Positions 36,724 to 45,272 of a stretch of 64,000 bases of DNA are shown piece after piece. The stretch lies in the NCBI RefSeq assembly GCF_029872155.1, contig NZ_JARXLA010000002.1:186001-250000 (forward strand), written 5' to 3'. Source of the DNA: Hyphomicrobium sp. D-2. Lineage in GTDB: Bacteria; Pseudomonadota; Alphaproteobacteria; Rhizobiales; Hyphomicrobiaceae. The notes under the pieces were generated by a model. It was not told the DNA's origin, searched no databases, and saw nothing but the letters and a program-made list of their open reading frames with translations. The stretch's first letter is position 1. Each line of letters opens with the position of its first letter. The translations under genes and the position numbers were made by a program.

Positions 36724-36831
36724 AGAGGTGTAAAAAACGCGAAGATAAATGCGCAAAATGCACGTTTGAGTAATAGCGCAGCTGCGAAGCACGCGATCAT
36801 TGCTTGCGTAAGCAGACTTTTGGTCGCATGA

Positions 36832-36847
36832 TGGACCGATCGATACA
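36832..36847. promoter_or_regulatory. Shared 16-bp operator, site C
   Basis: TGGACCGATCGATACA matches 14 of 16 positions of TGTACCGATCGGTACA and lies about 50 bases before the FMN reductase start. Confidence 0.65.
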
Positions 36848-36895
36848 ATCGATTGGCTTAAAAAAAATAACAAGCCGAACTACGAGGAAACGCCG

Positions 36896-37441
36896 ATGCT
36901 TACTGTGGTGACCATCAACGGTAGCCCAACCAAGCCATCCCGCACGGGCATATTGATTGACGCCGTTGCTGCTGCGGTGTCTGGCAGAATGGCCTGCACG
37001 CGGGAATCCATCTCTCTTTCCGATGATGCACACGAATTCATGTGCGGTCTTACGCGTCCAGAGGTGACCGCGCGTGGCGAGAAGTTGCTCCAGATGACCG
37101 AGCAGGCGGACCTGCTCATTCTCGGTACTCCGGTCTATCGGGCCACGTACACGGGCGTCTTCAAGCACTTTTTTGATCTGGTTGATCGCGATGCGATGCG
37201 TGATCGGAAGGCTGTGCTTTGCGCAACCGGCGGCTCACCCCTGCATGGCTTGATGCTCGAGCATCAGATGCGTCCGCTGATGGGCTTTTTCTCCATGCAA
37301 ACCATAACCACGGGTTTGTTTGGACTGACAGACGATTTCGCCGATGGTCGCGTCGTGAGCCCAGATCTCAATAAGCGGATTGAGCGCGTGGCAAGTGAAG
37401 TCGTTGCTGCATTCGCGCCGGCCCGAGCGCTGGCTAGCTAG
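36896..37441 (+). CDS. NAD(P)H-dependent FMN reductase (MsuE/SfnE/SsuE-like)
   Basis: A 181-residue flavodoxin-fold protein. VVTINGSPTKPSRTGILID is the phosphate-binding loop for FMN, and LLILGTPVYRATYTGVFKHFFDLVDR is the second family signature. It should supply FMNH2 to the monooxygenase encoded next (SfnG, 65 bases downstream) and perhaps to DmoA. The start is preceded by ACGAGGAAACGC, a leader shared with the RibB and DmoA genes. Operator site C lies upstream. Confidence 0.9.
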   Translation: MLTVVTINGSPTKPSRTGILIDAVAAAVSGRMACTRESISLSDDAHEFMCGLTRPEVTARGEKLLQMTEQADLLILGTPVYRATYTGVFKHFFDLVDRDAMRDRKAVLCATGGSPLHGLMLEHQMRPLMGFFSMQTITTGLFGLTDDFADGRVVSPDLNKRIERVASEVVAAFAPARALAS

Positions 37442-37506
37442 ATTTATGGTGCGCGGCGCGGTGAGTGTAACGAACTACGCGCCCACCTATTTGAGACAGA
37501 TCCAAA

Positions 37507-38649
37507 ATGCCTTATGCGGAATTGCCTAGCATGGCCAAGCCGTTCAAAAAGCAACCGACCAAATTCGCTCTTTGGGTTCCCAATGTGAGCGGTGGACTGG
37601 TGGTTAGTAAAGTTCCGCAGCGTACGGACTGGGGGCTTGACTACAATACCAAGCTCGTGCGGATCGCTGAGGACGGTGGCTTTGAATACGCCCTGACCCA
37701 GATCCGGTTTAGCGGCAACTACGGCGCCGAGTATCAGCACGACTCGCTGATCCTTTCTGCGGCTCTGCTCGCCAACACATCGCGCATAAACATCATCAGC
37801 GCGATCATTCCAGGCATCTTCCATCCGGTTGTTGTCGCCAAGCATGGCGCGACCGCGGATCAGATCTTCAACGGTCGTTGGGCCATCCATGTCGCAACCG
37901 GTTGGTTCCGGCGTGAGTTCGATGCGCTGGGTGTTGAATGGCTGGAGCACGATGAGCGTTATGTGCGCTCGCGTGAATTCGTAGAGATCATGCGTGGCGT
38001 CTGGTCGGAAGACAATTTCGACTATGACGGCAAGTACTGGAAAATCAGCGATTACTCGTTGAAGCCCATGCCGCTCACCATTCCTGATCGCCAGATGCCG
38101 GAAATATTCCAGGGTGGAAACTCGATTGCGGCCCAGAAGATGGCTGCTGACGTTTCCGACTGGTACTTCATGAACGGCAACACGCTGGATGAGCATGAAG
38201 GCCAGATTGATTTTGTCAGCAAACGTGCAGCGGCAATCGGCAGGCGTGTACGCTTCGGCGTCAACGCATTTGTCATCGCTCGAGAAACCGAAGCTGAGGC
38301 CAACGCTGAGCTGGAACGCATCATCGCCGGTGCAGATATCGCGGCGGTCGATAAGTTCCGCGATGCTGTGCGCGAGGCCGGACAGGCGACCAAAGAGAAG
38401 ATCGGGATGTGGGTGGATTCCACCGATCGTGATCTCGTTCAGTACAACGACGGGTTCCGTACCAACCTGATCGGAACGCCTGAGCAGATCGCCGAGCGTA
38501 TCGTCAATCTTCGCAAGATCGGCGTTGATCTCGTCCTTTGCTGCTTCCTGCACTGTCACGAAGAGGCGCGCTTCTTCGGTGAGCGGGTCATCCCTCTCGT
38601 GCGCGAGATGGAGCAAGCCGATCCGATGTGCAGGTTCACCGTCATCTAA
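37507..38649 (+). CDS. sfnG: FMNH2-dependent dimethyl sulfone monooxygenase SfnG
   Basis: A 380-residue luciferase-like monooxygenase (one TIM-barrel domain). The N-terminus FALWVPNVSGGLVVSKV-x-QRTDWGLDYN, and the later EYALTQIRF, DRDLVQYNDGFRTNLIGTP and GVDLVL segments, match Pseudomonas SfnG as I remember it. SfnG converts dimethyl sulfone to methanesulfinate and formaldehyde using FMNH2 and O2. It sits directly behind an FMN reductase gene. ATG 37531 (MAKPFKKQ) is a possible later start. This would be an oxidative entry route for dimethyl sulfone. Confidence 0.9.
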   Translation: MPYAELPSMAKPFKKQPTKFALWVPNVSGGLVVSKVPQRTDWGLDYNTKLVRIAEDGGFEYALTQIRFSGNYGAEYQHDSLILSAALLANTSRINIISAIIPGIFHPVVVAKHGATADQIFNGRWAIHVATGWFRREFDALGVEWLEHDERYVRSREFVEIMRGVWSEDNFDYDGKYWKISDYSLKPMPLTIPDRQMPEIFQGGNSIAAQKMAADVSDWYFMNGNTLDEHEGQIDFVSKRAAAIGRRVRFGVNAFVIARETEAEANAELERIIAGADIAAVDKFRDAVREAGQATKEKIGMWVDSTDRDLVQYNDGFRTNLIGTPEQIAERIVNLRKIGVDLVLCCFLHCHEEARFFGERVIPLVREMEQADPMCRFTVI

Positions 38650-38757
38650 CCGCAAGCAAACGGGAATGTCGGCGTTGATAAGCAGCGACCATTAACCAAG
38701 GCGATATGACTAGGGCGATAACAAACAAAATGCCCGGTCCGACGAGGAAACGCAGTC

Positions 38758-39888
38758 ATGAATTTCATGGCCAGTCATCAGCACGGGGAACAAATCAGTT
38801 CCGCTGAAGAAATAATCGAGGAGGCCAGGGCGGGACGTTGCTTCATTCTCGTTGACGACGAAAGTCGTGAGAATGAGGGCGACATTGTCATTCCGGCGCA
38901 GTTCGCTACGCGGGACGTGGTGAATTTCATGGCGCGCTATGCGCGTGGTCTCATTTGCCTGGCGCTGACACCGCAACGCGTTTCGCATCTGAAGCTGAGC
39001 GCGATGGCGCAGAGCAACGATGCCGGATTGCAGACAGCGTTTACGCTCTCGATCGAGGCGCGAACGGGTGTGACGACCGGAATATCTGCGGCGGACCGCG
39101 CACGGACGATTGCGGTTGCCATCAATCCGGAAAGCCGCCCTGACGATATCGTAACGCCAGGACACATCTTTCCGTTGATCGCTCGTGAGGGCGGCACGCT
39201 GGTTCGCGCCGGACACACGGAAGCGGCAGTTGATGTCTCGCGCATCGCTGGGCTCAATCCGTCGGGTGTGATTTGCGAGGTGATGAACGAAGACGGATCG
39301 ATGGCGCGCTTGCCTGATCTGTTGAAGTTCGCGCGTCAGCACAACATGAAGCTGGGTACGATCGCGGACCTGATCGCGTATCGCCTGCGCAACGAGCGAC
39401 TGGTGAAGCCGGTTGCCTGGTCATGGATCCATCATCCCAGCTTCGGCGAATGGCGTCTGGTGGTCTATCGCGACACCGTCGAAGGTGGCGAGCACGTGGT
39501 GTTGATCAAAGGTGAAGTCGACGCGCGCCTTGAGGATGCCGATCCCGAACCCGTCGCGGTTTGCCTGCATCGATCGGACTTCATCAGCGATGTCATTCTC
39601 GCCCGAGAGGGCGATGGGCTGCACAGCGCGATGTTCAAGATCATGCGGCGCGGGCGCGGCGTGATCGTGATGGTCAATGACAGCCGAACGAATGCGCTCT
39701 CGAACCGTATTCGCAACCTGAGCCCGCATTCCCGTCCCGACCCGCAGTTTCGCGAGTACGGCATCGGCGCTCAGATCCTTGTCGATATCGGCGTGCGGGA
39801 GATGGTCTTGCTGTCCGGGCGTGAGCAAACGCTGGTCGGCATCGAAGGATACGGTCTCACCGTCGTTGAACAAGAGCCACTCAGTTAA
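38758..39888 (+). CDS. ribB: 3,4-dihydroxy-2-butanone 4-phosphate synthase RibB with degenerate GTP-cyclohydrolase-like tail
   Basis: A 376-residue protein. Residues about 15-215 form a complete RibB domain: FILVDDESRENEGDIVIPA (acidic metal site), TGVTTGISAADRARTI, GHIFPLIAREGGTLVRAGHTEAAVDVSRIAGL and CEVMNEDGSMAR. The C-terminal half (about 225-376) aligns in outline with GTP cyclohydrolase II but lacks its zinc cysteines: the usual SECLTGD...RCDCG is here HRSDFISDVIL with no Cys cluster. It also lacks EGRGIGL. Only the RibB reaction (ribulose 5-phosphate to DHBP) is expected. The start has the ACGAGGAAACGC leader. Confidence 0.9.
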   Translation: MNFMASHQHGEQISSAEEIIEEARAGRCFILVDDESRENEGDIVIPAQFATRDVVNFMARYARGLICLALTPQRVSHLKLSAMAQSNDAGLQTAFTLSIEARTGVTTGISAADRARTIAVAINPESRPDDIVTPGHIFPLIAREGGTLVRAGHTEAAVDVSRIAGLNPSGVICEVMNEDGSMARLPDLLKFARQHNMKLGTIADLIAYRLRNERLVKPVAWSWIHHPSFGEWRLVVYRDTVEGGEHVVLIKGEVDARLEDADPEPVAVCLHRSDFISDVILAREGDGLHSAMFKIMRRGRGVIVMVNDSRTNALSNRIRNLSPHSRPDPQFREYGIGAQILVDIGVREMVLLSGREQTLVGIEGYGLTVVEQEPLS

Positions 39889-39914
39889 TCGGCTCAAAGG
39901 GGGAAACAAAAAAC

Positions 39915-40445
39915 ATGTCCTGGACATCATCAGTGAGTTCGAAAGTGATGAAAATGTTCTCTTCAAACAGCTCTGTCGATTCAGATGCATTCCGCTCGGT
40001 CATGCGTCAGCTCGCAGGCTGCGTTACGGTTATTACAACTGAAGGCGACGGCAAGCTGCATGGCTTCACCGCTACGGCAGTGTGCAGTGTATGCGCCGAG
40101 CCGCCGTCAGTTCTGATCGCGGTGAACCAGACCGCACGGACGCATCCGCATATCGACAAGAAGGATGCGTTTGCGATTAACATTCTTTCCGAAGATCAAA
40201 AGCCGCTGGCCGATCACTTCGCAACCAAGGGCGACGATCAGTTCGACACTGTTGAATACGCGCTGGGCCGCACCGGCGTGCCGCTGCTTGATGGTGCGGC
40301 GGCGCATCTTGAATGCGAAGTTTATCAGAAGATTCCGATCGGCACGCACACGCTGTTCGTTGGCCGCGTTATCAATACCGGGCAGGAGCGTCGCGCACCG
40401 CTGGTCTATTATAACGCCCGCTATGGTCTGATCGAACAGATCTGA
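39915..40445 (+). CDS. Flavin reductase (HpaC/DmoB-like)
   Basis: A 176-residue (about 19-kDa) flavin-reductase-domain protein. FRSVMRQLAGCVTVITTEGDGKLHGFTATAVCSVCAEPPSVLIAVN is the FMN-binding split-barrel signature, followed by FAINILSEDQKPLADHFA. It should reduce FMN with NADH for a two-component monooxygenase. The size fits the reported 19-kDa DmoB partner of DmoA, which makes it a candidate for that subunit. The MsuE-like enzyme at 36896 is the other candidate. It lies between ribB and ribF, with dmoA further downstream. Confidence 0.88.
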   Translation: MSWTSSVSSKVMKMFSSNSSVDSDAFRSVMRQLAGCVTVITTEGDGKLHGFTATAVCSVCAEPPSVLIAVNQTARTHPHIDKKDAFAINILSEDQKPLADHFATKGDDQFDTVEYALGRTGVPLLDGAAAHLECEVYQKIPIGTHTLFVGRVINTGQERRAPLVYYNARYGLIEQI

Positions 40446-40499
40446 TCTGTTCGGCATCCCCCACACCCTGATTGCAACGAGCGACGGCGCAGAAAAGAC

Positions 40500-41441
40500 A
40501 TGCTGCAGACCCTGACGATGGACGGCCGAGAGGCTGGCACTTGGCGCTTCAGTGAGCTTTCGACTAAAGGACGCCACCTTTTGGGTGGTCACGTGGTTGT
40601 CAGTTCTTTCGATGGTTTTCATCGTGGCCATCAGGCGCTGATGCACCATGCAAAGCAGGTGTCTGCAGCTGACGGCAGCCCCGTCGTCGCGCTGTTGTTC
40701 GATGCAGCGAGCGATGATGCACGCACGCCGTTGGCGCAGGGCGAAGAAGTCGTCCGCCGGCTGAAGCTGCAGGGCGGCGCTGACGTTGTCGCCCTCGGGT
40801 TCGCATCGAATGCAAGCTGGTTGGAATGCCAGGCGTTGTGTGAGCTGCTGCGCGAGTTTGCACCGAAGTCTATTACGGTCGGTGCAAACTTCCGCTTCGG
40901 ACCGAGGTCGTCGATTGGTTCGCAAATGCTGGCGTCAATGGCGCGATCGTTTGCGATCTCGACGACGGTGATGGAGACAGTCGCCTGCGAAGAGTGCGGG
41001 CCGATTACGGCTGCGAACATCCGGCAGCATTTGGCGGCGGGCGACATTCGCGCGGCGAACAGGCTGTTGGGGCGTAACTGGACGATCGAAGGCCCGGTTG
41101 TGCATGGCTATAAGCGCGGGCGGGAGCTCGGCTTCCCAACCGCAAACGTGCAGCCGGTGCATCGGCTTGATCTTGCGCATGCGATTTATGCTGTGCGTGT
41201 TTATGCCGGCGAACGTGTGCTGGATGGCGTCGCTTGCTACGGCACGCGTCCGCAGTTTGACGATGGCGCGCCTGCGCTTGAGGTGCACATTCTTGATTTC
41301 AAGGGCGACCTCTACGGACAGCGGTTGCGAGTCGAATTTGTTGCCCATCAGCGGCCGGAGCTAAAATTCTCAGGTGTCGATGATCTGGTGCGGCAGATGG
41401 AAATTGATCGGGCAGAAGCCCGCGAGCTGTTGGCTGCCTAA
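40500..41441 (+). CDS. ribF: Bifunctional riboflavin kinase / FAD synthetase RibF
   Basis: A 313-residue protein. The N-terminal nucleotidyltransferase domain (about 30-185) begins with VVVSSFDGFHRGHQALM, the FGFHxGH-type nucleotide site. The C-terminal riboflavin kinase domain (about 190-310) contains GYKRGRELGFPTANV and LEVHILDFKGDLYGQRLRVEFV. It makes FMN and FAD from riboflavin. A second ribF would normally be present with housekeeping genes, so this copy may be dedicated to flavin supply for the monooxygenases. Confidence 0.9.
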   Translation: MLQTLTMDGREAGTWRFSELSTKGRHLLGGHVVVSSFDGFHRGHQALMHHAKQVSAADGSPVVALLFDAASDDARTPLAQGEEVVRRLKLQGGADVVALGFASNASWLECQALCELLREFAPKSITVGANFRFGPRSSIGSQMLASMARSFAISTTVMETVACEECGPITAANIRQHLAAGDIRAANRLLGRNWTIEGPVVHGYKRGRELGFPTANVQPVHRLDLAHAIYAVRVYAGERVLDGVACYGTRPQFDDGAPALEVHILDFKGDLYGQRLRVEFVAHQRPELKFSGVDDLVRQMEIDRAEARELLAA

Positions 41442-41653
41442 GTAATAACCAGTTCCATCATCATTCTTGATTTGGCGTCGCGTGTTTGATGCGACGCCAG
41501 CGAAAAAATCAGCACGCAGTGTATTAAAATGTACCGTAGGGTCCAAAATTGCCCGGCGCGCTTGCGTGTGCGCAATAGGCATTGCACATTAATCGGTGTT
41601 TTTCGGCGTTTTTTGAAGTTTACATGCTTGCAAAAACTCCGCCCCTGGATAAA
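41442..41653. other. Intergenic region upstream of dmoA
   Basis: An AT-richer spacer of about 210 bases between ribF and operator site D. Together with the 180-base leader beyond it, it separates dmoA as its own transcription unit. No gene is evident. Confidence 0.4.
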
Positions 41654-41669
41654 TGTATCGGTCGGTACA
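41654..41669. promoter_or_regulatory. Shared 16-bp operator, site D
   Basis: TGTATCGGTCGGTACA matches 14 of 16 positions of TGTACCGATCGGTACA. It is 180 bases before the dmoA start, so dmoA has its own promoter with a long leader. Confidence 0.65.
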
Positions 41670-41850
41670 GGTTGATGTGCGTTTGCAGGCACTCAACGGC
41701 AGGAGGGTACCGCCTGCGGATAATTGCGGAACGCTGTTTCGGTCAGAACCCGCGCAAGCGCGTCTTTGGGGCTGGAAGGGGAGCCGCTTCTAAAGGAAAG
41801 CGCCTTTTGGGAAATCGGCGCCACCTCAATAAACGTAAACGAGGAAACGC

Positions 41851-43293
41851 ATGAAAAAGAGAATTGTTCTGAACGCCTTCGACATGACCTGCGTCAGCCA
41901 TCAGTCGGCTGGAACGTGGCGTCATCCGTCCAGCCAGGCGGCCCGCTATAATGACCTTGAATACTGGACCAACATGGCGATGGAGCTGGAGCGCGGTTGC
42001 TTCGACTGTCTCTTCATCGCTGACGTGGTTGGCGTTTATGACGTGTACCGCGGTTCGGCCGAAATGGCTCTGCGCGACGCCGATCAGGTTCCGGTCAACG
42101 ATCCGTTCGGCGCAATCTCCGCGATGGCTGCTGTCACCGAGCATGTCGGCTTCGGTGTGACTGCTGCTATCACGTTCGAACAGCCCTACTTGCTGGCCCG
42201 CCGTCTGTCGACGCTTGACCATCTCACCAAGGGTCGCGTGGCCTGGAACGTTGTTTCGTCCTACCTGAACAGCGCCGCGCTCAACATCGGCATGGACCAG
42301 CAGCTCGCACACGACGAGCGCTACGAGATGGCCGATGAGTACATGGAAGTCATGTACAAGCTGTGGGAAGGCTCCTGGGAAGACGACGCCGTCAAGCGCG
42401 ACAAGAAGAGCGGCGTGTTCACCGACGGCAGCAAGGTTCACCCGATCAACCACCAGGGCAAGTACTACAAGGTGCCGGGCTTCCACATCTGCGAGCCGTC
42501 ACCGCAGCGTACGCCTGTTATCTTCCAGGCCGGTGCTTCCGGTCGTGGCCGTAAGTTCGCCGCCAGCAACGCTGAAGGCATGTTCATTCTGACGACCAGC
42601 GTCGAGCAGGCCCGTCAGATCACCACGGACATCCGCAATCAGGCTGAAGCTGCCGGTCGTTCGCGCGACTCGATCAAGATCTTCATGCTGCTGACCGTCA
42701 TCACCGGCGACAGCGATGAAGCTGCTGAGGCGAAGTATCAGGAATACCTTTCCTACGCCAATCCGGAAGGCATGCTTGCACTCTACGGCGGTTGGACCGG
42801 CATCGACTTCGCGAAGCTTGATCCCGATGAGCCGCTGCAGGCGATGGAGAACGACAGCCTTCGCACCACGCTTGAGTCGCTCACGCACGGTGAGAACGCC
42901 AAGAAGTGGACTGTTCGCGACGTTATCCGCGAGCGTTGCATCGGCGGTCTGGGCCCCGTGCTCGTTGGCGGCCCGCAGAAGGTTGCTGACGAACTGGAGC
43001 GTTGGGTCGACGAAGGCGGCGTAGACGGCTTCAACCTGGCTTACGCAGTAACGCCGGGCTCGGTTACCGACTTCATCGACTACATCGTGCCGGAACTGCG
43101 CAAGCGTGGTCGCGCTCAGGATTCCTACAAGCCGGGCTCGCTGCGTCGCAAGCTCATCGGCACCAACGACGGTCGCGTCGAGAGCACCCATCCGGCTGCT
43201 CAGTATCGCGAAGCGTATGTTGGCAAGGAAAGCGTTGCCGATCGCACGCAGCCGTCGCAGTTCGCCAACGCCAAGGCGCCGGTGGCTGAGTAA
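41851..43293 (+). CDS. dmoA: Dimethylsulfide monooxygenase, large subunit DmoA
   Basis: A 480-residue (about 53-kDa) luciferase-like flavin monooxygenase of the NtaA/SnaA/DszA group. MKKRIVLNAFDMTCVSHQSA, the RLSTLDHLTKGRVAWNVVSSYLNSAA segment and VIFQAGASGRGRKFAA are family signatures. From memory the sequence looks essentially that of DmoA from Hyphomicrobium sulfonivorans. It oxidises dimethylsulfide with FMNH2 and O2 to methanethiol and formaldehyde. The start has an excellent SD within ACGAGGAAACGC directly before the ATG. Codon use looks strongly biased, consistent with high expression. A terminator-like hairpin follows at 43380. Confidence 0.95.
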   Translation: MKKRIVLNAFDMTCVSHQSAGTWRHPSSQAARYNDLEYWTNMAMELERGCFDCLFIADVVGVYDVYRGSAEMALRDADQVPVNDPFGAISAMAAVTEHVGFGVTAAITFEQPYLLARRLSTLDHLTKGRVAWNVVSSYLNSAALNIGMDQQLAHDERYEMADEYMEVMYKLWEGSWEDDAVKRDKKSGVFTDGSKVHPINHQGKYYKVPGFHICEPSPQRTPVIFQAGASGRGRKFAASNAEGMFILTTSVEQARQITTDIRNQAEAAGRSRDSIKIFMLLTVITGDSDEAAEAKYQEYLSYANPEGMLALYGGWTGIDFAKLDPDEPLQAMENDSLRTTLESLTHGENAKKWTVRDVIRERCIGGLGPVLVGGPQKVADELERWVDEGGVDGFNLAYAVTPGSVTDFIDYIVPELRKRGRAQDSYKPGSLRRKLIGTNDGRVESTHPAAQYREAYVGKESVADRTQPSQFANAKAPVAE

Positions 43294-43379
43294 CGCCAGC
43301 GGGATGCTCTGGAGCGAGATGGATGGGAGGGGAACGCGTCTGCCAAGTCGCCTTGTCCGTCTCGCTTCAAATCCCGTAG

Positions 43380-43416
43380 GGGCGCGGCCGTCGTTCTGAC
43401 GCCGATGGCCGCGCCC
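43380..43416 (+). terminator. GC-rich hairpin after dmoA
   Basis: GGGCGCGGCC and GGCCGCGCCC form a perfect 10-bp stem with a 17-base loop. The following bases (GCATTATCC) give only a weak T tract, so it is probably a terminator of moderate strength. Confidence 0.6.
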
Positions 43417-43421
43417 GCATT

Positions 43422-43489
43422 ATCCCGCACGCGTATGCTGAAGCGCGTTTGCACACACCGCGTTTCTGGGAGGCGTATGCGTGCGGGAT
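43422..43489. repeat. Long inverted repeat between dmoA and the ABM gene
   Basis: ATCCCGCACGCGTATGC (43422-43438) pairs with GCGTATGCGTGCGGGAT (43473-43489), 15 of 17 Watson-Crick plus wobble pairs, across a 34-base loop. It is larger than a typical terminator and has no T-run. A regulatory RNA structure or protein site is possible. Confidence 0.55.
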
Positions 43490-43522
43490 ACCTGAATTCC
43501 TAATGCTGATTGCAACACTCAC

Positions 43523-43837
43523 ATGGGTGCCGAAATGACAACGTGCGGACTTTACGTGAGGCTGAAGGCGAAGCCCGGCAAGGAAGTTGAGCTCGAAAGC
43601 TTTCTGAAAGCTGCGCTCCCTGCCGCCGAGGCCGAAAAGGATACGCCGGTTTGGTACGCGGTGCGTTTTGCGCCCGGTGATTTCGCAATTTTCGACGCGT
43701 TTGATGCTGAAGCCGGACGGCAAGCGCACATCAACGGTGCAATTGCTGCGGCGCTGATGGCGAAGGCTGACGAGTTGCTGGCTGAGGCGCCGAAAATCGA
43801 AGCCTGGGACACGCTTGCAGTAAAGCTGCCTGGCTGA
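43523..43837 (+). CDS. ABM-domain (putative quinol monooxygenase-like) small protein
   Basis: A 104-residue dimeric alpha/beta-barrel protein of the antibiotic-biosynthesis-monooxygenase (ABM) superfamily: LYVRLKAKPGKEVELESFLKAALPAAE near the start and WYAVRFAPGDFAIFDAFDAEAGRQAHINGAIAAAL in the middle. The His in AHING is the conserved family His. No cofactor motif is present, as usual for the fold. ATG 43535 is an alternative start. Between dmoA and the sox-like genes it may act on a one-carbon or sulfur intermediate, but nothing in the sequence proves this. Confidence 0.75.
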   Translation: MGAEMTTCGLYVRLKAKPGKEVELESFLKAALPAAEAEKDTPVWYAVRFAPGDFAIFDAFDAEAGRQAHINGAIAAALMAKADELLAEAPKIEAWDTLAVKLPG

Positions 43838-43923
43838 CGAATGGTTTTGGCAGCTTGCCGGGCTAATCTTGCATAGAAAGCTTCGGCGAGCTTGCCCCAT
43901 GTAAAAGAATGCAGGAGCGAGCA

Positions 43924-45272
43924 GTGGCGCAACGGCATGACAACGGGAAGCAAAAATCTGCTTCCGCGGAAGACAGCGAAATCTGTCCGTGTCAGGACGG
44001 TATGCATCTGGATGTCGATCTTTCACGTCGGCGTATGCTGATGTCGACAGCGGCAATCGCCGCAGTTCCTGCTCAACTATTGGCCTCTTCGGCACTCGCT
44101 GAGACGAAAACAGCTCCCCCGGAGCTGTGCTCTATGATGTGCCGGATGACCCCACCAAAGTGATGGGGCGTGCTCTGTTGGAAGATGGCGGTTATGGAAC
44201 TCGCTCTCAGTTCGAGACCGCTGTAAAGGCACGGGCCGACAATCCAAACGATATGACCTCGTGGTCATATACGCCGCTGGCCGACATGAAGGGCAACTTG
44301 ACGCCATCCGGCCTTCATTACGAACGGCACCATGGCGGTATCCCCGCCATCGATCCTGCCAAGCATTTTCTCTACGTGCACGGCATGGTTGATCAGGCGA
44401 AGAAGTTTTCGGTGGCGGACATTCTGCGTCTGCCATCGATCACCCGTCGCTACTTTATTGAGTGCTCCGGTAACACGTACGAAGAATGGGCGAAGCCGAA
44501 GGGCAAGAACGTTCAGTTTACGCACGGGTTGCTGAGCACGTCTGAATGGACGGGCGTTCCGTTCGCGACTTTCGCGCGCCATGTCGGGCTCCAGGATGAT
44601 GCATCCTGGGTGCTCGGCGAGGGCGCGGACGCAGCGGTGATGACGCGTTCCATTCCGCTCGACAAGATGCTGACCGACGGTCTGATTGCCTATGGCCAAA
44701 ATGGCGAGATGATACGTCCGGAGCAGGGCTATCCGCTGCGTCTCGTGGTTCCCGGTTATGAGGGGAACATGATGATCAAGTGGTTGCGCCGGCTGCAGGT
44801 CAGCGACAGGCCGTTTATGACCCGTGAGGAAACGGGCCGCTACACCGGCCTGATGCCGAATGGCCGGGCTCGGCAGTTCTATTATTCGATGGATGCAAAA
44901 TCCGTCATCACCTTCCCGTCGGGTGAGATGTTACTGCCGAAGCCCGGTCACTACGAAATTCGCGGCATTGCGTGGTCGGGACGCGGCCGTGTGCAGGCTG
45001 TCGATATTTCGATGGATGGCGGCAAGAACTGGATCCCTGCGCGCATCGACGATACGCCCGAGGCAATGAGCTCGGTGCGCTTCAGTTGTCCCTGGTTCTG
45101 GGACGGCAAGCCAGCGATCCTGCAGAGCCGCTGCATTGAAGATTCCGGTTATGTGCAGCCGACCCGCACGGAGTTGATCCGGTTGCGTGGCGACCACTTC
45201 TTCTATCACTACAACGCAATTCAGAGCTGGGCTGTGGCAGCGGACGGGAGCGTGAGCAATGTCCATGTTTAG
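43924..45272 (+). pseudogene. soxC: SoxC-like molybdopterin sulfite/sulfane dehydrogenase with apparent frameshift
   Basis: A Tat signal (SRRRMLMSTAAIAAVPAQLLASSALA) is read in one frame from GTG 43924 (SD AGGAG) to about 44118. The rest, from VLYDVPDDPTKVMGR to the stop at 45272, is in another frame. The break coincides with a CCCCC tract at 44116-44120; one extra C would join the frames as TKTAPPGAVLYDV and give about 449 residues, normal for SoxC. The Moco domain is intact (YFIECSGN, with the Mo-ligand Cys) and so is the dimerisation domain (VQAVDISMDGGKNW). The overlapping cytochrome gene is intact. This could be a sequencing error, a recent mutation or phase variation. The enzyme would oxidise sulfite or protein-bound sulfane in the periplasm. 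Confidence 0.75.

Noticed and set aside
37444-38655. 403-codon minus-strand frame opposite sfnG
   Set aside because: Shadow of sfnG; the plus-strand protein has a complete, recognised family sequence.
38700-38757. Possible FMN riboswitch before ribB
   Set aside because: The conserved FMN aptamer blocks (AGGGNGGGGTGAAAnTCCC and later boxes) are not present.
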